Positions 45,101 through 59,900 of a DNA stretch of 64,000 bases are shown here, one piece after another. The stretch's first letter is position 1. The number at the start of each line of letters is the position of its first letter. Origin of the DNA: Mytilus trossulus (taxonomy: Eukaryota > Mollusca > Bivalvia > Mytilida > Mytilidae); NCBI RefSeq assembly GCF_036588685.1, contig NC_086375.1, positions 48,058,955 to 48,122,954 on the forward strand, in the 5' to 3' direction. The notes below the pieces were generated by a model. That model did no database searches, was not told the origin of the DNA, and saw only the letters and a list, made by a program, of their open reading frames with translations. Made by a program: the position numbers and the translations under genes.

Positions 45101-48100
45101 ACGACTCACTTGGGATTTTTTTGCAAATTTGAAAAACAACTGTAATAAATCACTAAATCAATTGAATGATAGTCAAATGCAGAGTCACAATGTGACATTA
45201 TATTTAATCAATTATCAAGTGACATAGCATCAGAGCTAGGATTGCTACTGTTTTGTTTTTGTTTTTGTTTGTTTGTTAGTTTTTTTTTTACTTTGAATAC
45301 ATATTAAAACTAACTGAAACTTTATCTAAATGTAGTAATACTTATATGGTGTTGAAAGTGTTTAATCATGTATATTTTTGAGAAATATATTGTAAAACAG
45401 TTTCATGTTCAATTACAGATTCGTGTGGTAAGAACTAAGAATCTTTTTCTTCAAATTTTACTTCAAGCTCATTTATATAAAAAAATGTTTGATTGTCTCA
45501 AATTGCTTTGTGCAGCAATTTAATTTGTAAGCTGTTATAGGTTTTGAATAAAATTGCATATCATGGTTTTTTTTTTACGTCAAATACGCTGACCCAACCT
45601 TTGTGTCATTTTGGTCTTTTTGTGTATAGTTGTCTCATTGGCAATCATAACACATCTTCTTTTTTATATTAAAAACTAACTGCATGTATCAGCAACGTCA
45701 TAATATGTACATGATGAATGAACTGACATTGACAAGTTTTGACCTGAACTTATCAAGTCTTCTCCCGGTTTGCTGGTAAAACAAAGAAAAAAACCTGTTT
45801 CTATTATGTGAATTATTTTCTTGTTGTCTGTATATTTATATGGTAACAAATCAACTGCTGGACACAATATGAAGACTTTTTGAACTTTTTCGCTGTTCAC
45901 ACTCGACAATAAGCTTCATATTGTGACTTCACTTGTACAATGTACATGTAGCTAATATTTTACAATATCAATATGCAAACAACCTGATAATTGTTACTCA
46001 GTTAAACAATGCCCAATCTCTTTGTGAGGTATGAACATGATTTACAATTCCATCATAAGAATACATTTTAAAGCTTTATTCTAATAAATGCTTCTTCACA
46101 CTAACTTTATGATTACTTTCTTACAGTAGCTCAATTTTTTGTTATTGTAAATTCTTATAAATAGATAAAATACTTTTTAGTTTCTTTCATTTTCTTATCA
46201 AATGAATAGTATAATTTATAAATTTAATATCCAATAAATAGCTTATAAGACAGTTAAAATTTCTATATGATATGCACAAAAACAAGTCTGATTTTCATGG
46301 TTGTAACTTTATATCAACTACTTGGATCAAAGGTAGAATATTTAGTTTACCTATTTGAACAATCATTTGTACAACCTCAACTTAAAGTTTGCTATTATTT
46401 CATTGTAAGCACAAGGTGTTAAAATCACTGACTGGTGTTATGTTAATCACTTTAAAACAGGGCAGTTGCTGGTGATTTGGAATAAAATACTGTTTTGATG
46501 TCATATAATACCTGTAGTGATCCATGCTCTGTGTGCTTTTGTCACAAGATAAAATTATGAGGTAGGTTACAAATTGTCAACACATACAATACATACATGT
46601 AACTTTGAAAATATTTGATGTTTATTTTGACAGATGAGTACATCCGGAGGAGGAGGATACTGTGATTGTGGTGATGTAGAGGCATGGAAGAGTGATCCTT
46701 ACTGTGAAATACATGATGCTAAAACAAAACCAATGTCGGATCAGGTTGGTTCTTCTTCTTACTCATGTTACTTTTATATTGCCACGGATGTATCATCCTT
46801 CAAATTTTCTCTCTCTTTGACAAAGTAAAAAACTTACTAAGGTGGGCTGTTTCAGCAAAGGTGTCAACAATGTATTATTTTGTGTGATTATGTAATTATA
46901 AAGGGAACCATTTAATATGATGTCAATGGTATTGGGTATTTCATGTATAAGCACTGTTATTTGTAATTTACAAAAGGTTATTTGACCCTACTCCTTCAGT
47001 CATGGTAATGTCTTTGAAATTTTTAGTATGAATCTTTACATGCATGTAAAAGTAAAATTCCTGACGTTATTGACTCCACCAAAATGGAAGTAAAAAGTTT
47101 ATAAGACTGTATTGAAATTTATTTTAAATTAAACATTTCTATCTCATTTATTTTACATAGAATCCTATTGAAGTTTTACCAGAAGATTTGACTGACAGAG
47201 CTAGTGCATTATTCATGGCAACTTTACATTATGTAGTGCAAATGTTAACTTGGGAGCAGTGTGATTGTCTGCCATCAGAAATACAACCTGAGGGAGAGTT
47301 AGATGATTCATATATCACAATGCTCTTTAATGATGAACTTCATACATATGAACAGGTGAGTGGGTTCAGATAATGTAAAATTACACTCTGCAAATGTCAG
47401 ATTAAGCATGAACTTATAGTTGTTTTTTTCCTTGCCAGATTCAGAATAATTTTTTTTCTAATGAGTTTATTCTGTGTAATGTCAGTATGAAGATGTGTAG
47501 GAAATCCTAGACATTTATGTTTTATACATCCATCTATTTGGAACCATTTTCTTTTTTGTCACCTCTTTCTCCAAAACAATTTATTTTTCTTCACTTTCAA
47601 TTTCTTTGTGACTTTTTTTCTTACATTCGTATTAACACAACTGTGTAGGAATTTTATCACTAACAAAATAACAGTTGTACATTGAGTGGATTGTTTTTAT
47701 TGCAGGTGATTAACACTTTACAGAGAGCAGTAGAATGTACTCAGGAAGAGGCTGTTGAGCATGCTACCATTGTTGACAGAGAAGTAAGCAAAATTTTCAT
47801 CTTCAGAAAAAAAACATTGGTTCAGTTTTTATTATGGTTTGTGAAAATGTATTAATCTGGAATGTTTTACAAATACTTTATGTAGAAAAACAAGTTTTGC
47901 TGAGTCTTTTTTCCTTACTGAGTATTTTTTTTTATAAAAAATGTAAGGAAAACAGAAGCTGTTATTCATTCATATATTTTATTGTAACTTATTCAACATC
48001 AAATAGTCATTATTTAGGTAAAAGTCATTCTATAAGATGATTTCAGTTAATAAATCAAAGAGGAATGGGTATGGTTTGTATCAACATGAGACAACAGTTT

Positions 48101-51100
48101 CATGAAAAACTGGACAAAATCCATACAGCAAATAATTCTAAGCAACATCTGCTTCACTGTCACCAATAAGTTTTTTACAGAAGGATTACAGCTGTTATCC
48201 TAATGCTAGGAGGTTAAAGGTTTAGTTTGCTGCTTACTTTGTTATTTAGATTGACATTTGAAAACAATATACTATAGATGGATATAAACTTGTATACATT
48301 ATATTTAAATTTAATTGGACATAATGAAATAATCAAATTTACCTATATACAGGTTTAACTCTGCTTTCTATATTGTTTGCAGGTGTCAATTTTTATTACA
48401 ATGCTTGTGCAAACTGCAGTACAAACAAAGCAAGCAAGCAAATCAAACCTTTAGGAAAACAGCTGTAAAATAGCATCCAATATCCACTTGTTAAGTGCAT
48501 TTAATTATGCATTGTTCAATATATTGTTTTCGTCTAGTTATGACCATGATATATCTATGCTTTACATCAGAATTTTGTCTGTCTCTTTTAATATCATTTC
48601 TTGTTAATAGATTATTATTTAATGTAAATGTTTCATTGCAGGGAAGAAGTAGTGTAAGAGATGGTACATTTTCCTTTTGTGAAAAGGCTCGTCATATCAT
48701 TGAGGTAAGAAAATAAAAAATACTTTTCCTTCCATATAACATATAACTTTAAAACAAACAATATAACAGCTATGTCACCAAAGTTTAGATTAGTACTTAA
48801 ATATTTGTAAGTTGTACTAAAAGTAAAAGTCTGGGTCCAAAAACATTTAAATAAGTATAATTGGGATGTTGTCTCTTTGACATATTTTCCATTTCCATTC
48901 TCTAATTTATAAAAAAAAAACACCATTAAAACAGGTGTTAATATAATTGATTATATATTGCAGCACTCAACATCTAGACATGGAAGTAAGCCATTGAAGG
49001 TACAGATTATGCATACAATAGTGGTAGCCCATCAGAAGTTTGCTCTCAAGCTAGTGACATGGCTTCAGGACATCATAGGAAAATCAGGTTGGTTCATAGG
49101 TTTCACAGGGTTAGGTTAAGATTTGTACTTGATAAAATGTTTATTGAAGAAACTTTTCTTTTGAAATTTTAACTGAAGGATCTTCTGTTTTGTATTAATC
49201 ATAATAAAATACAACAGAAACCAACACAAGAATCTAATCCAAACTTATCCGGGAAAATTAATGCCATAGTTTCTTGAATTTTGTTTAATTTTCCTGAAAT
49301 TATATTTATTTCTTTGGTCAAGAGATTTATTGAACAAATACTAATTTATAAAGCAGGTATATTTATAGTTTCAAAGTATGATCCTTCACAGTGCATAATA
49401 ATTCTCAGATTTTTGACAAAAACACATATCAGTATAAACTTTTGTAAATCTTACCACTCTTTAGAAAAAAAAATACAGTACCATGAGGAACCAGACAAGA
49501 TTATCATTACAAGCCATTTTAGTTTTTAAACGTATCAATTTTATTTCAGATGGATTGAGAAGACTGTTTTGTACACTAAGCACTCAGCCTTATGAGAATG
49601 GAGAATCCTTGATAGAAAAACTGATACTGTCAGATACTCAAATGTGGAAAAGTGAGATTTGTCATACATTTATACCTTGACTAAAGTATTTTCACTCTAC
49701 CAATTCTTCAGATTTAGAGTTATTCAGTTCATTTATTACCATTCTATGCTATATCCAGGATATGTACACTTAATTGTACAATACTAAATAAAATAATACA
49801 GTTAAAAGTGTCTCGCTTGTGACAAAGTCTTAGGTTGTTGCCTTTGAAAGTTTTACATAATTGACATTTTATATTATTGCTATTTAAATATCAACATTTG
49901 CATCATGTTATCAAAACATAAAGGCAAGACATATCACTGTGCCAACAATTCATTTTGAAACGTGATAAATTATGCTTACAGATGCCAGGATGTTGGTTCA
50001 CCAGATGATGATGTCAGGGTAAGTATAGGAGAGAAATGAAAGGGATGTAAAATACCTCTGAAAAAATTTATGAGTGTACCTGAGGTTAAGATAAGATCAA
50101 ATAGAATTTAGGGTTTATATGTTAAATAATCTATTACTCAAGGATTTTGTTTTGATTTATCTCTCATGTTTTCTGAACACATATAGTAATATATAGATAC
50201 CATAAACAAAATATACTTCAGTACTAACGTTTGACCTAATTTTTAGCATCATTTTATGGATCACTGGTCCATAAACTCCTGGTGATTTGATTTGTAAAAA
50301 TATTTTTGATTTCAAACACTATGTCATGAACCACGATATACAGGTCAAGTTCAATTTTGTCATTTAACTTATTGATATTTAAAGAGTTATGCTTTGGGTT
50401 ATGATGTCTGTGCTCACTAGGTCACCTAGTTCTACTTTATGTATTTTCAGAATCTGAATTTAGGTTTTTGCAATGAGCAATTTATTATAAAATGTAGAAA
50501 AGAATTATTTCTTAGCTCATCTTCATAAAATCATTTGTTTCTTTCCTAAAGGTTATTATAATTGCTACTATTGAAATAAGTATATTTATTTAAATTGCTA
50601 GCAAATCCTCCAATCAAATTTTCATAATAGGCAAGTTAGTAGATTTGTTTGTTTAAAATTATAAAAGTAATATTAATCATGAATGTATGTTTTATTACAG
50701 TGTACTAATGGACCAGGAATGCAAAAAACAGTTCTCTATTATCTTCACTAAGGTAATGTCATGGTGTCATTTGACCAGTAAAAAGAAATGTCAAAAAAAC
50801 ATATCAAATATAATTTTCATACAACATTACAATAAATCAAATTAAAGTAATCGTAATCAGATCAGTGAAATAAATATTATAAGTAAAGAAATAAGTATAT
50901 AATTATTCATAACTATAAATAACTCTCAAGATGAATAACACATGTTAATAATTTTCAAAGCATGAGGGCAAAATTTATTTAGGAACAAAAATAACAATAT
51001 TTTTGCCTACTTCTAGCATTATCCCAGCCTGATTAAGGACTATGCTACTGATGATCATGATTTTGAAGTCTCTGTGGCCTCGTTGTCAGTACAAATATTT

Positions 51101-53874
51101 ACAGTTTGCAGCCTGGTATGTTTGTCAATTATGACAAACAAGAAAGGCATCTGGCTACTTTAAACAATTTTCTATTGGAATTTGATATGATTTTTACAGT
51201 GGGTTTAAAAAGCCTATTTTGGAAATTTTCCAGTACTTCAAAATATCAAATTTTGCAACAAATAAGAACCATAGACAAACTATTTTGGAAATTTTGAGGA
51301 AAAATATATCATACCACTTAATTTGTAAGATTTTATACTGTGCTGTAAATTTTAACAGGAAATTGTTTGAGAAGACCAGATGTTATATCTTGTTTTTATA
51401 TCTGTTTTGTAGCATTATGAAGCAATAACCAGAGAGTTTGTATCGGACGACCATAATCGCCCGGTTTCCATTACATCTTTGTCTGTTCAAATTTTCACCG
51501 TCCCATCAGTGGTAGGTTATTGATTTTGTCAGTGTATTGAGTTACTGTGGATTAATTATTCGTGAGATACCAATTTTCGTTGATTGCTTGACTATAGAGA
51601 AACCATGAATTTAAAGGTCCAACTAGGTTTAAATTTTCTAAAGGTTTATGTTCTTACTGTTGTTGCAAAACCATGAAATCAAATATCCACCAAAAAATGT
51701 ATTTCCCTCATTCGACGAAAATTGGTACCACAAAAATAAATTAATCCACAGTATGCATGAGTTGGACGTTTTGTTTTGATGTCTGATGTTATTCAAATTA
51801 TTTAAAAAAAAAAAAAGAAGCATAGCCCAATTTGCAATCACCCATCTTTATAATTCACAAAGTTTGAACAGAAAAGAAAGAAACAATGTGTATTGGTATA
51901 GAACTAATAAAGTTGACTAGGATGCACATTAATTTTTGATTTATGTTTTTTGCTTGCCAATGTAGTATGCATGATCCAAATATGTGGTGAATTGCTGGTA
52001 AGCAACATCCATTTGAAATCAGATTTATCCATATAACAATTGTTTGTGCAACAATTTCCAGTTTAGAAGTATACAATTTAGCAACCCGCGGCATCCTTTT
52101 CTTTACATAAATAATCTATCTTGAACCTGTTTGTGTGCCCCATGATTTGATTTGACTAATAAAAAAATAGCCTAGAGGGTTAATGCTTCATCAGAAGGTA
52201 TCTATTCAGTAAAGGGAAAATATATTAAGTCTGTGGGTTTGTCTGTATATGGAACCTATTCAAAATTTTCATTTCTGCTTTTTAATCTGCAGTCTCTTAA
52301 CCATTGATGTCTTTTCCATATCAAAAGCAAAACTGTAGTAGGGTATAAATTATCAAAAATCATATTTACCATTAAAGATAGTATTGTGTCAAATTTTTTT
52401 ATTATTGTGGCCCATATTTGTAAGCTCCTTATAACAAAATTTTTAAATATTAAAACCACAAGTCTTGGATTGTTTTCTTGGTGGCATGTTTAGATTCATA
52501 TGCAGATGCTAATATACGCTTTGGACTAAATTTAATGTTTGACTTAAATACTGTTTGTTTAGAAATTATTGCATGTATATATTTTTACAATTTTAACACA
52601 ACAAATCAAAATCTGCTAACTAATGATTGTGTCAGATTTCAAAATATGAGTTTTTATTATTACAATACTCACCAAATAACATTATTTGCAATAATAAATA
52701 GTATTACCTCATAATTATTTCTAAAGGAGTAGGTTCAGTAAGAACCCTTTTATTGGAAAGAAGAATGCTTCTGTTACATAAATATAGGCTGTTTGTGACA
52801 ATACAATGCACATTAATCGTGTACTAGCATCATTAAATCATGCTAAATTACCGAAATCTTCATAATTTTAGCATTTTAGTAAAATTTTAGATGGTTTTCG
52901 TTTAAAATGAAAGTGGCGGCATTCGTGTTCATTCATAATATTTAAATGTAAGTTTTATTTTATGATAAAACATAACATATATAAAGGTTGAGGATGAACA
53001 CGGATGTGGCCACTTTCTTCACATAAATTAATCAAATCAATTTCAATAGACACTTAAGTGTTTAAAAAGTGTCCAAAATCGTTCGTTAGATGAACCTGAA
53101 ATTTGAGGCCAAAATCTGCCCTTATCGTACGTAATCCTTTACAGTATGTTTGATTTTACACTCTTTAAGTACATTGGTGATCATCATTTAAACTTATAAA
53201 ATTGAGAATGGAAACGGGGAATATGTCAAAAGAGACAACAACCCGACCAAAGAGCAGATTATAGCCCAAGACCACCAATAGATCATCAATGCAGTGAGAA
53301 AAGCCTGCACCTAGGGCATGTTTGCAGAAATGTCTTGATATGAGGGAATCAGGAAGTCATCACACAGTTCATAGTAAAAGATATAATTGAAAAGAGATAT
53401 TGAAAATCAACTAAGTATTTATTCAGTATTTAATGCAAATTAGCCTAGTAAATGATTTGCATGAGCAAAAGATTAAAGATGAATAAAATATGAGCTTGGG
53501 TAGGCATGAGAAAATATGAAAATAAGATGTAATATGATTGAAAAAGAGGCAACCCTCTACTAAAAATCAAATGATGAAGAAGTCAACAACTATAGGTCAC
53601 CATTCCATAGAAATTTGACTGAAAACAATATCAATATCTAGTATGTAACTTTATTTTTTGTTTTCCTTCCAGGCTAAAATGCTGGTTACTGACCATGACT
53701 TGTTAGATGTAATTATAACAACATTTCTTGGATTCTGTGAGGAAAAGAAAAACAGTAAGTTGTTATTGAGCATATCTCTTAACTTTTAAAATGCTTAATA
53801 GACTAGTAAATCAAAGAAAACAGAAATCAGTTCACCATGGGTAAAGATTGGTCCTATATTTACTCTAAATAGTT

Positions 53875-53905
<31 letters not shown>

Positions 53906-56900
53906 AAAAAAAAAGATTAAATGATGAAGGATTATGCAGGGTCAATATTGGCCCAATTTCACTCTATTAAAATATAAAAAAAAATATAATTTTAAAAGAT
54001 TTTTAACTTGGACCAAGAAAGTTTTATATATTTTTAAATGTTTATAAGTATCCATAACAAATTGCTTTAAAATTGAAATTACCTCACTCAGAATTATTAC
54101 CATTATTTTTATAGATGATGGGAAGCTTTCCTTTGAGAGAAATGAAAGAAGTACATCCTTTAAAAGAGCTTGCTATGTATTGTATGATGTCAAGTAAGTT
54201 ATGTATTATATGTCAGGGCAAATATATAATGTGTTTCAGTCTGGGAGACTTGAATAACAATAAAACAAATTTTGAAATGTATTTACATCATATCAAGGAT
54301 GTAATATGAAAATAGATTTTATTTTTTTGTCTGGTAAAAGACACATTTTTTATGATTTACAGATTTCGTTAAATTATATTGTTCAATTTACTGTCTGAAC
54401 TAAACGTGTCAGGGGAAATTCTAGTTGGTGCTTGTCTCAAAAATGGTTAAAAAAAACCACTTTGCAATTCTAACTGATAAAGTACAGTGTAACTTGTCTT
54501 ATCTGACACCTGAGTATTCCAACATCCTGCTTTAACCGACAAATTTTCATGGTCCCAAAATATGCCTATCCTTGCAGAAAAAAACTGAATATTCCGACAC
54601 CCTGCTAAATCCAACAATATTTTGTCGGATAACACAGGTTGCACTGTATGTAGGAAATTGAAGATTTATTCATATTTGGAAAGCTAAGTAATTTAACATT
54701 AAAACTGAAGGAAATTAGGAAGCATTAATCTGAAATGTTATCGCTCTTCGTCATTTCCAGATATGCTTTGATATGTAGACCATCACCAGATGAATGGAGT
54801 GACAAGCTGAGACATAGTTTCCTCAAAGGTTTTAAATCATTTCTTAAGATGCTGAAAATGATGCAGGTAAATCATTTTGAGATACCAGAAAAAATGATTC
54901 AACAGTAGCATGTTTAATAGTTAAGTGTTTATAAAAGGAGATATGATATAGAATTGTTGAGTCATTAATCTAACACCAGAAAGAGATATGAATAAAATGC
55001 TTTATTGTTAACCAGTAATTAAAAATAAATGATATAAATATGATTAGTATTTTAACAGCACTAGTGCAAATTAAGCTAGCTCCTGCAATGTAAGAAGATA
55101 CTCTGTTCAATATTCACAAATATTCATGCAACAACATTTTTTTCTTTACACGTTTGATAATAAGCTCATTTATTGCTATATTAGTAATGCTATAGTCGTT
55201 CTCATATATTCAGATATAATTGTGAGGTATTATTATTGCGAATAATTTGATTGGTTGAAATTCACTCATTTTATGAACTGATTTTGTGTAGGGTATGGAT
55301 GGTGTAATGAGACAATTAGGTGTACATCTGGAGTATGAACCAGAGTGGGAAGGAGCTTTTAACTTGCAACTAAAGCAGGATGATGTTATTACAGAGTTTC
55401 TGGAATGGTGCGGCACAGATGTAAGTATAATTCACTTTTTTGTTTCAATTTTATAAATACTCATCGACAAAAGCTTCAAAGTTTGTATTTTCAACAGTAC
55501 CACATTGCATCAGTTGAAGCCAACTGAATAACACAGTTATTTATTAACTGAAAAAGCAGATGAATGGTTGATAAGATATGTGTTTGAAGGAAAACACTAA
55601 CATCTAGATATACCTAAATGTTCAAGGTAAATTATGTTTCTAAGATACTGTGCATACATGTTATATTTTGTTTTAATTTAAAATTTCTATATTTTTTTTT
55701 AGAGAAAAGTTCTGATTGAAGCCTTTAAACTCACATTAGAGTTTCTTTTGAAATGCAAAGACAAACCAGCTACAGTGAAACGAGAAGACAAAACAGGTAG
55801 TTATATCAAATGTTCAGAAAAAAAACCCATAAGCAGTCTTAAACTAAATCTGTTGGTTTTGTACTGATTAACACTTCAGATTAGATCTTATGGCATTGTG
55901 CATCTACCCTATTTTTTTTGCCAAAATTGTCTTCTACAAAAGATGGCTGGATTTTAATGAAAATGTCACATGTGGTGAATTTGACCATGGAAGTATTATA
56001 TTGACAGGAACTTCTATGACCCAACTTCAAACGTTTCATCTGCAATGCCGCGCCCAATTTAAGGGCATGTTAATAAGCTTAAAACATGGCACGTTATTTA
56101 CATACCAGTGTGTGGTGACCTACAATAATGTCATTCTCAATTGCTTTCGGGATTACAGAAATAAAGGAAGAAATCAAAAGTTGTGATAAATTCTTAGGAA
56201 ACAGCAATCGGCAAACCCCGGCAGATTCCGTTTCCTAACTGTGCTGATTGAGTGATTGATGGATTAATGCGAATCATCATTAATTCTATAGAAGAACACA
56301 TTGAAGATGGATATTTGTACCAAATTTATTAAATAAATGCCCCATTTTTATTGATTTACTTTTTTTCAGTAGAAATTGCACTATATGACATATATATCAC
56401 ACGTTGTGATTATATAATTACTACTGTTTACTCCATTGAGTGGGACACATTTTGAGTTGCACACATTTCCTGCATGTTTAAGACGATTGTAAATGATTGT
56501 TCTGATAAAAATCAAAGGATGAAAGAGATTTAAAATAAATGTAGAAATTATAAAGCTTCTCTCTAAATCCAGGGAAAGATTATTGGTTGGTACATACGAA
56601 TGTTCAGCTTATAGATATAGGAAGATGTGGTGTGAGTGCCAATGAGACAACTCTCCATCCAAATAACAATTTAAAAATTAAACCATTAACCCGGATGTGT
56701 TGAAATTTTTTCAATTCTGACTGTGACTCAAGGATTTGTAAAGTGAAATTATAAAAATTCTTTGTGCGACTGTTCAATAATATTTACCCGTATCATTTGG
56801 ACGGTTTCATATGGTCGAATAGTGATAACATATGTTATGGGACTGAAATATGTTATATAAATATATATATAACATAGTTAGATCTCTGTTTTCTTCTGCT

Positions 56901-59900
56901 GTATTTTGTTGATTGGTACTTGCTAGATTAATGGCCCATTAATTTTTGTATTGTAAACTGGAAATTTCTACTTTCCAGGATTATCCAGTAACTTAGCCAT
57001 ATATATTACTCTAAACTTCACAGTTTTAATATTTATAAAATATATTTATTGTTAACCGGCCGTAACCGGAACACACCTTAATCATGATTTAAAGTTCATC
57101 CACAAACTAATAGAATAATGTCACCAATTATTTCAAATCGTTGTAGAATAAGTAATTCTGGGACAATTTTCATTTTTTATGCATCAGTCGATTTGTTTAA
57201 ATAAGTTGTTCACAAATAAATGTCTACCGACGGAATTGAAATAAGTAAAGGTGTTTTCCGACAGGTAATATTGTTAAGCTGTCTCAATTAAAACCATGTG
57301 TTTGATAAGAAGTATCTCTGGTCAATTTATTACCTCGGCATCGCAGATAGTCACAAAAGAAATTAACGACAGTGAACTTATTAGACAGTTTCCATATCTT
57401 TTCTACAGGGCTACCCAGGTTATAAATAAAGGCTAATTAATTGTTGTAGTTCCTGTCAATATAATACTCCCATGATTTGAAAAATGTTAGGAAATGACAG
57501 TTCCTTGATTTTATGATAATAACCAGACATATATAACATGGCCCATTTAGGTTCCAATGACTATCAATGTGTCTATAAATTGTGTTTATTCTGTTTTCAT
57601 TTATTACAGTGTGTGGACATAAAGTTCGATGCTTGAAGTATGATGTTTCTACTCAGCCTGTATCTATACATCTGCCTTTATCAAGGATCCTAGCAGGTAA
57701 ATTAAGTAAAATTGCACCTTAGCTAGCTTGTAGTTTTTATTTACATTGTATAATTTCTGAAGATTAATTTCTTGTAATCCTATAAGGATTATAACTTTTA
57801 TAGTTTTAGTCTGGCATCAGTACGCTTTTACAAAAATCTTCTCCTCTGAAATTTCTGCATCAAAGCTAATCAAACTTGGCCACAATCATCATAGGTATCT
57901 AGTTTTAAGAGTGTGTCATGCATGAGCAAGTTGTCTTGCTTCCTTCTGAGTGAGAAAAAAAACCTGCCTTCTCAACAATATGCCATCATGGGAATGTGGA
58001 GGGAGGGTTCATCAAGAGAGAATGACACATGGCACCTCATGTGCAGCTGTGCTGTGCAAGGTCTGCATTGTATTTATTGAAACACTTTAAGGTTTACATG
58101 TGTCTTATTTTATTTTATTTTAGGTCTATTTTTACATTTTGGAAAGCTTGGCATTGCATGGAATAGCCATGAAGTTAACATTGAGGTAAGAGTTTTCTGA
58201 TAAACTGGCTTGTAAAGTTGTATAGGATAACATACTGTGGATTCATATGTTTTCTTGGGTACTAATTTACATAGATTCATGGAAACTTTTATTCTCGTGG
58301 ATATTTAATTTCATGGTTTTGCCAAGGCTGCATACATTCCTATAGTAAGTCATTAGACATCCGAAATTCGTGCTTCCCAGGTAAACATGGAAATCCATGA
58401 TAATTCGTTAATGGTATCCAACGAAATATAATGAATCCACAGTAAAATGATATAATCACATAATCAAGTGTGGTAGTAAATAATGAGGCATAAAGTGTCA
58501 GCTACTGCTATAAGGATTGTTCAATTTTAAAGACATGTTGCATAGATATCAACCATTACGATTTTGCGATCAAAACTACACTATTATGGTCAATAGTCTA
58601 AAAGTCAGGATTCCCGGTCACCACCGTTCAATTGTATAAAACACAGATTTTTATCATTGCTTTTCCGGCCTGGCCCGGTATTTAGAAAACGCCAATGTAA
58701 GGCTTAAGGTTTCTCAGGAGTTATCGACCTGTTGTTTGGTAACTAACATACTTTTGAAGAGGCAAACGCTCATTTTATGAATTGGCTTTGCCCCTTTCTC
58801 TACTTCTCTTTGAAAAAACAAGAATGTCCAAGTCGGGGCAATTAAGAACAACTAATGAGTGGAAGTCATACCACAGATAACATGTTTTGATAACATGTTT
58901 TGTTAAACATGTTATTGCACATCACTTTGCAACTTCGTCAGTATTTTTTTGTTGGTAAATGCACATTTTTGAATGATTACTGAAAAGTTTTCAAAATTAC
59001 TGAAAATTTGATAGATTGTTACTGATTGTGTTAGGGCCTTAAATGCCAACCGGCATGAAGAGGATAGGTGAGGTGAAGGTGAGGTGTCAAAAGAGGGTTG
59101 GCATCTATGCATTTTGTGTTATTACCATGAATGGTTTGATCATTTAGAATTGTGCTTCTATGTAATATATTTCTGGCAGAGTTGGATGAAGTCCAAAACC
59201 AGCTTAGGATATTGCAATATTGGGCTGGAAAAGTGAGTGCCTACTTCATGTCATAAGCTGATCCCTGCACCAAATGTAGAAATTGTGCACCTGCTATTAT
59301 GGAATTGTTTGAGGATTCTTTTGTCATTTTGCTAGACTTGGGATTTGATATTTTTCACAAATATTGCAATCAGGCCATTTGAGACTTTGACCTTTATTAC
59401 TACGTTGTTGAACAAATTTAAATAGATTTTTTTTTCATATGTATTACAGCATTTAGATATGGCAGAAATTATAGAGCCTCCTTTACGAGTACAAGTGATG
59501 GTAGCACAAACACAAGCTGGAATGTGGAGAAGGAATGGTTACTCCCTACTAAATCAGGTGAGGCATGGCTATTTCAATTTATTGGTTATAGATCTGCCAA
59601 TTGATTTTCAACAGTTTCATAAATAATTGAAAATTAAATTCTATTTTTTTATTCCGCTGACAAAAAACACTTCAGTGCATAATGCATTATTTCTGAAAAT
59701 AGCATTTGTGAATAGTTGTGTTTAACTTAAATTTTAATCACACCTTGCATAGACTTTGTAGATTTTAAGTTTGACATATTGCATAAGACACTTTTACATT
59801 GTAATTTTAGAATTGTATGTTAAATTTAAACTCACATCATTTATTCTGGGACATAATATAATTATAACATTGGTTTCTTCTTTTATTCAGAACAAAATCT

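Noticed and set aside
55890-56186. 98-codon frame in a UBR2 intron
   Set aside because: It has no recognisable motif and lies within an intron between well-supported exons (55703-55796 and 57610-57696). It shows no acceptor/donor arrangement fitting the UBR2 phases.
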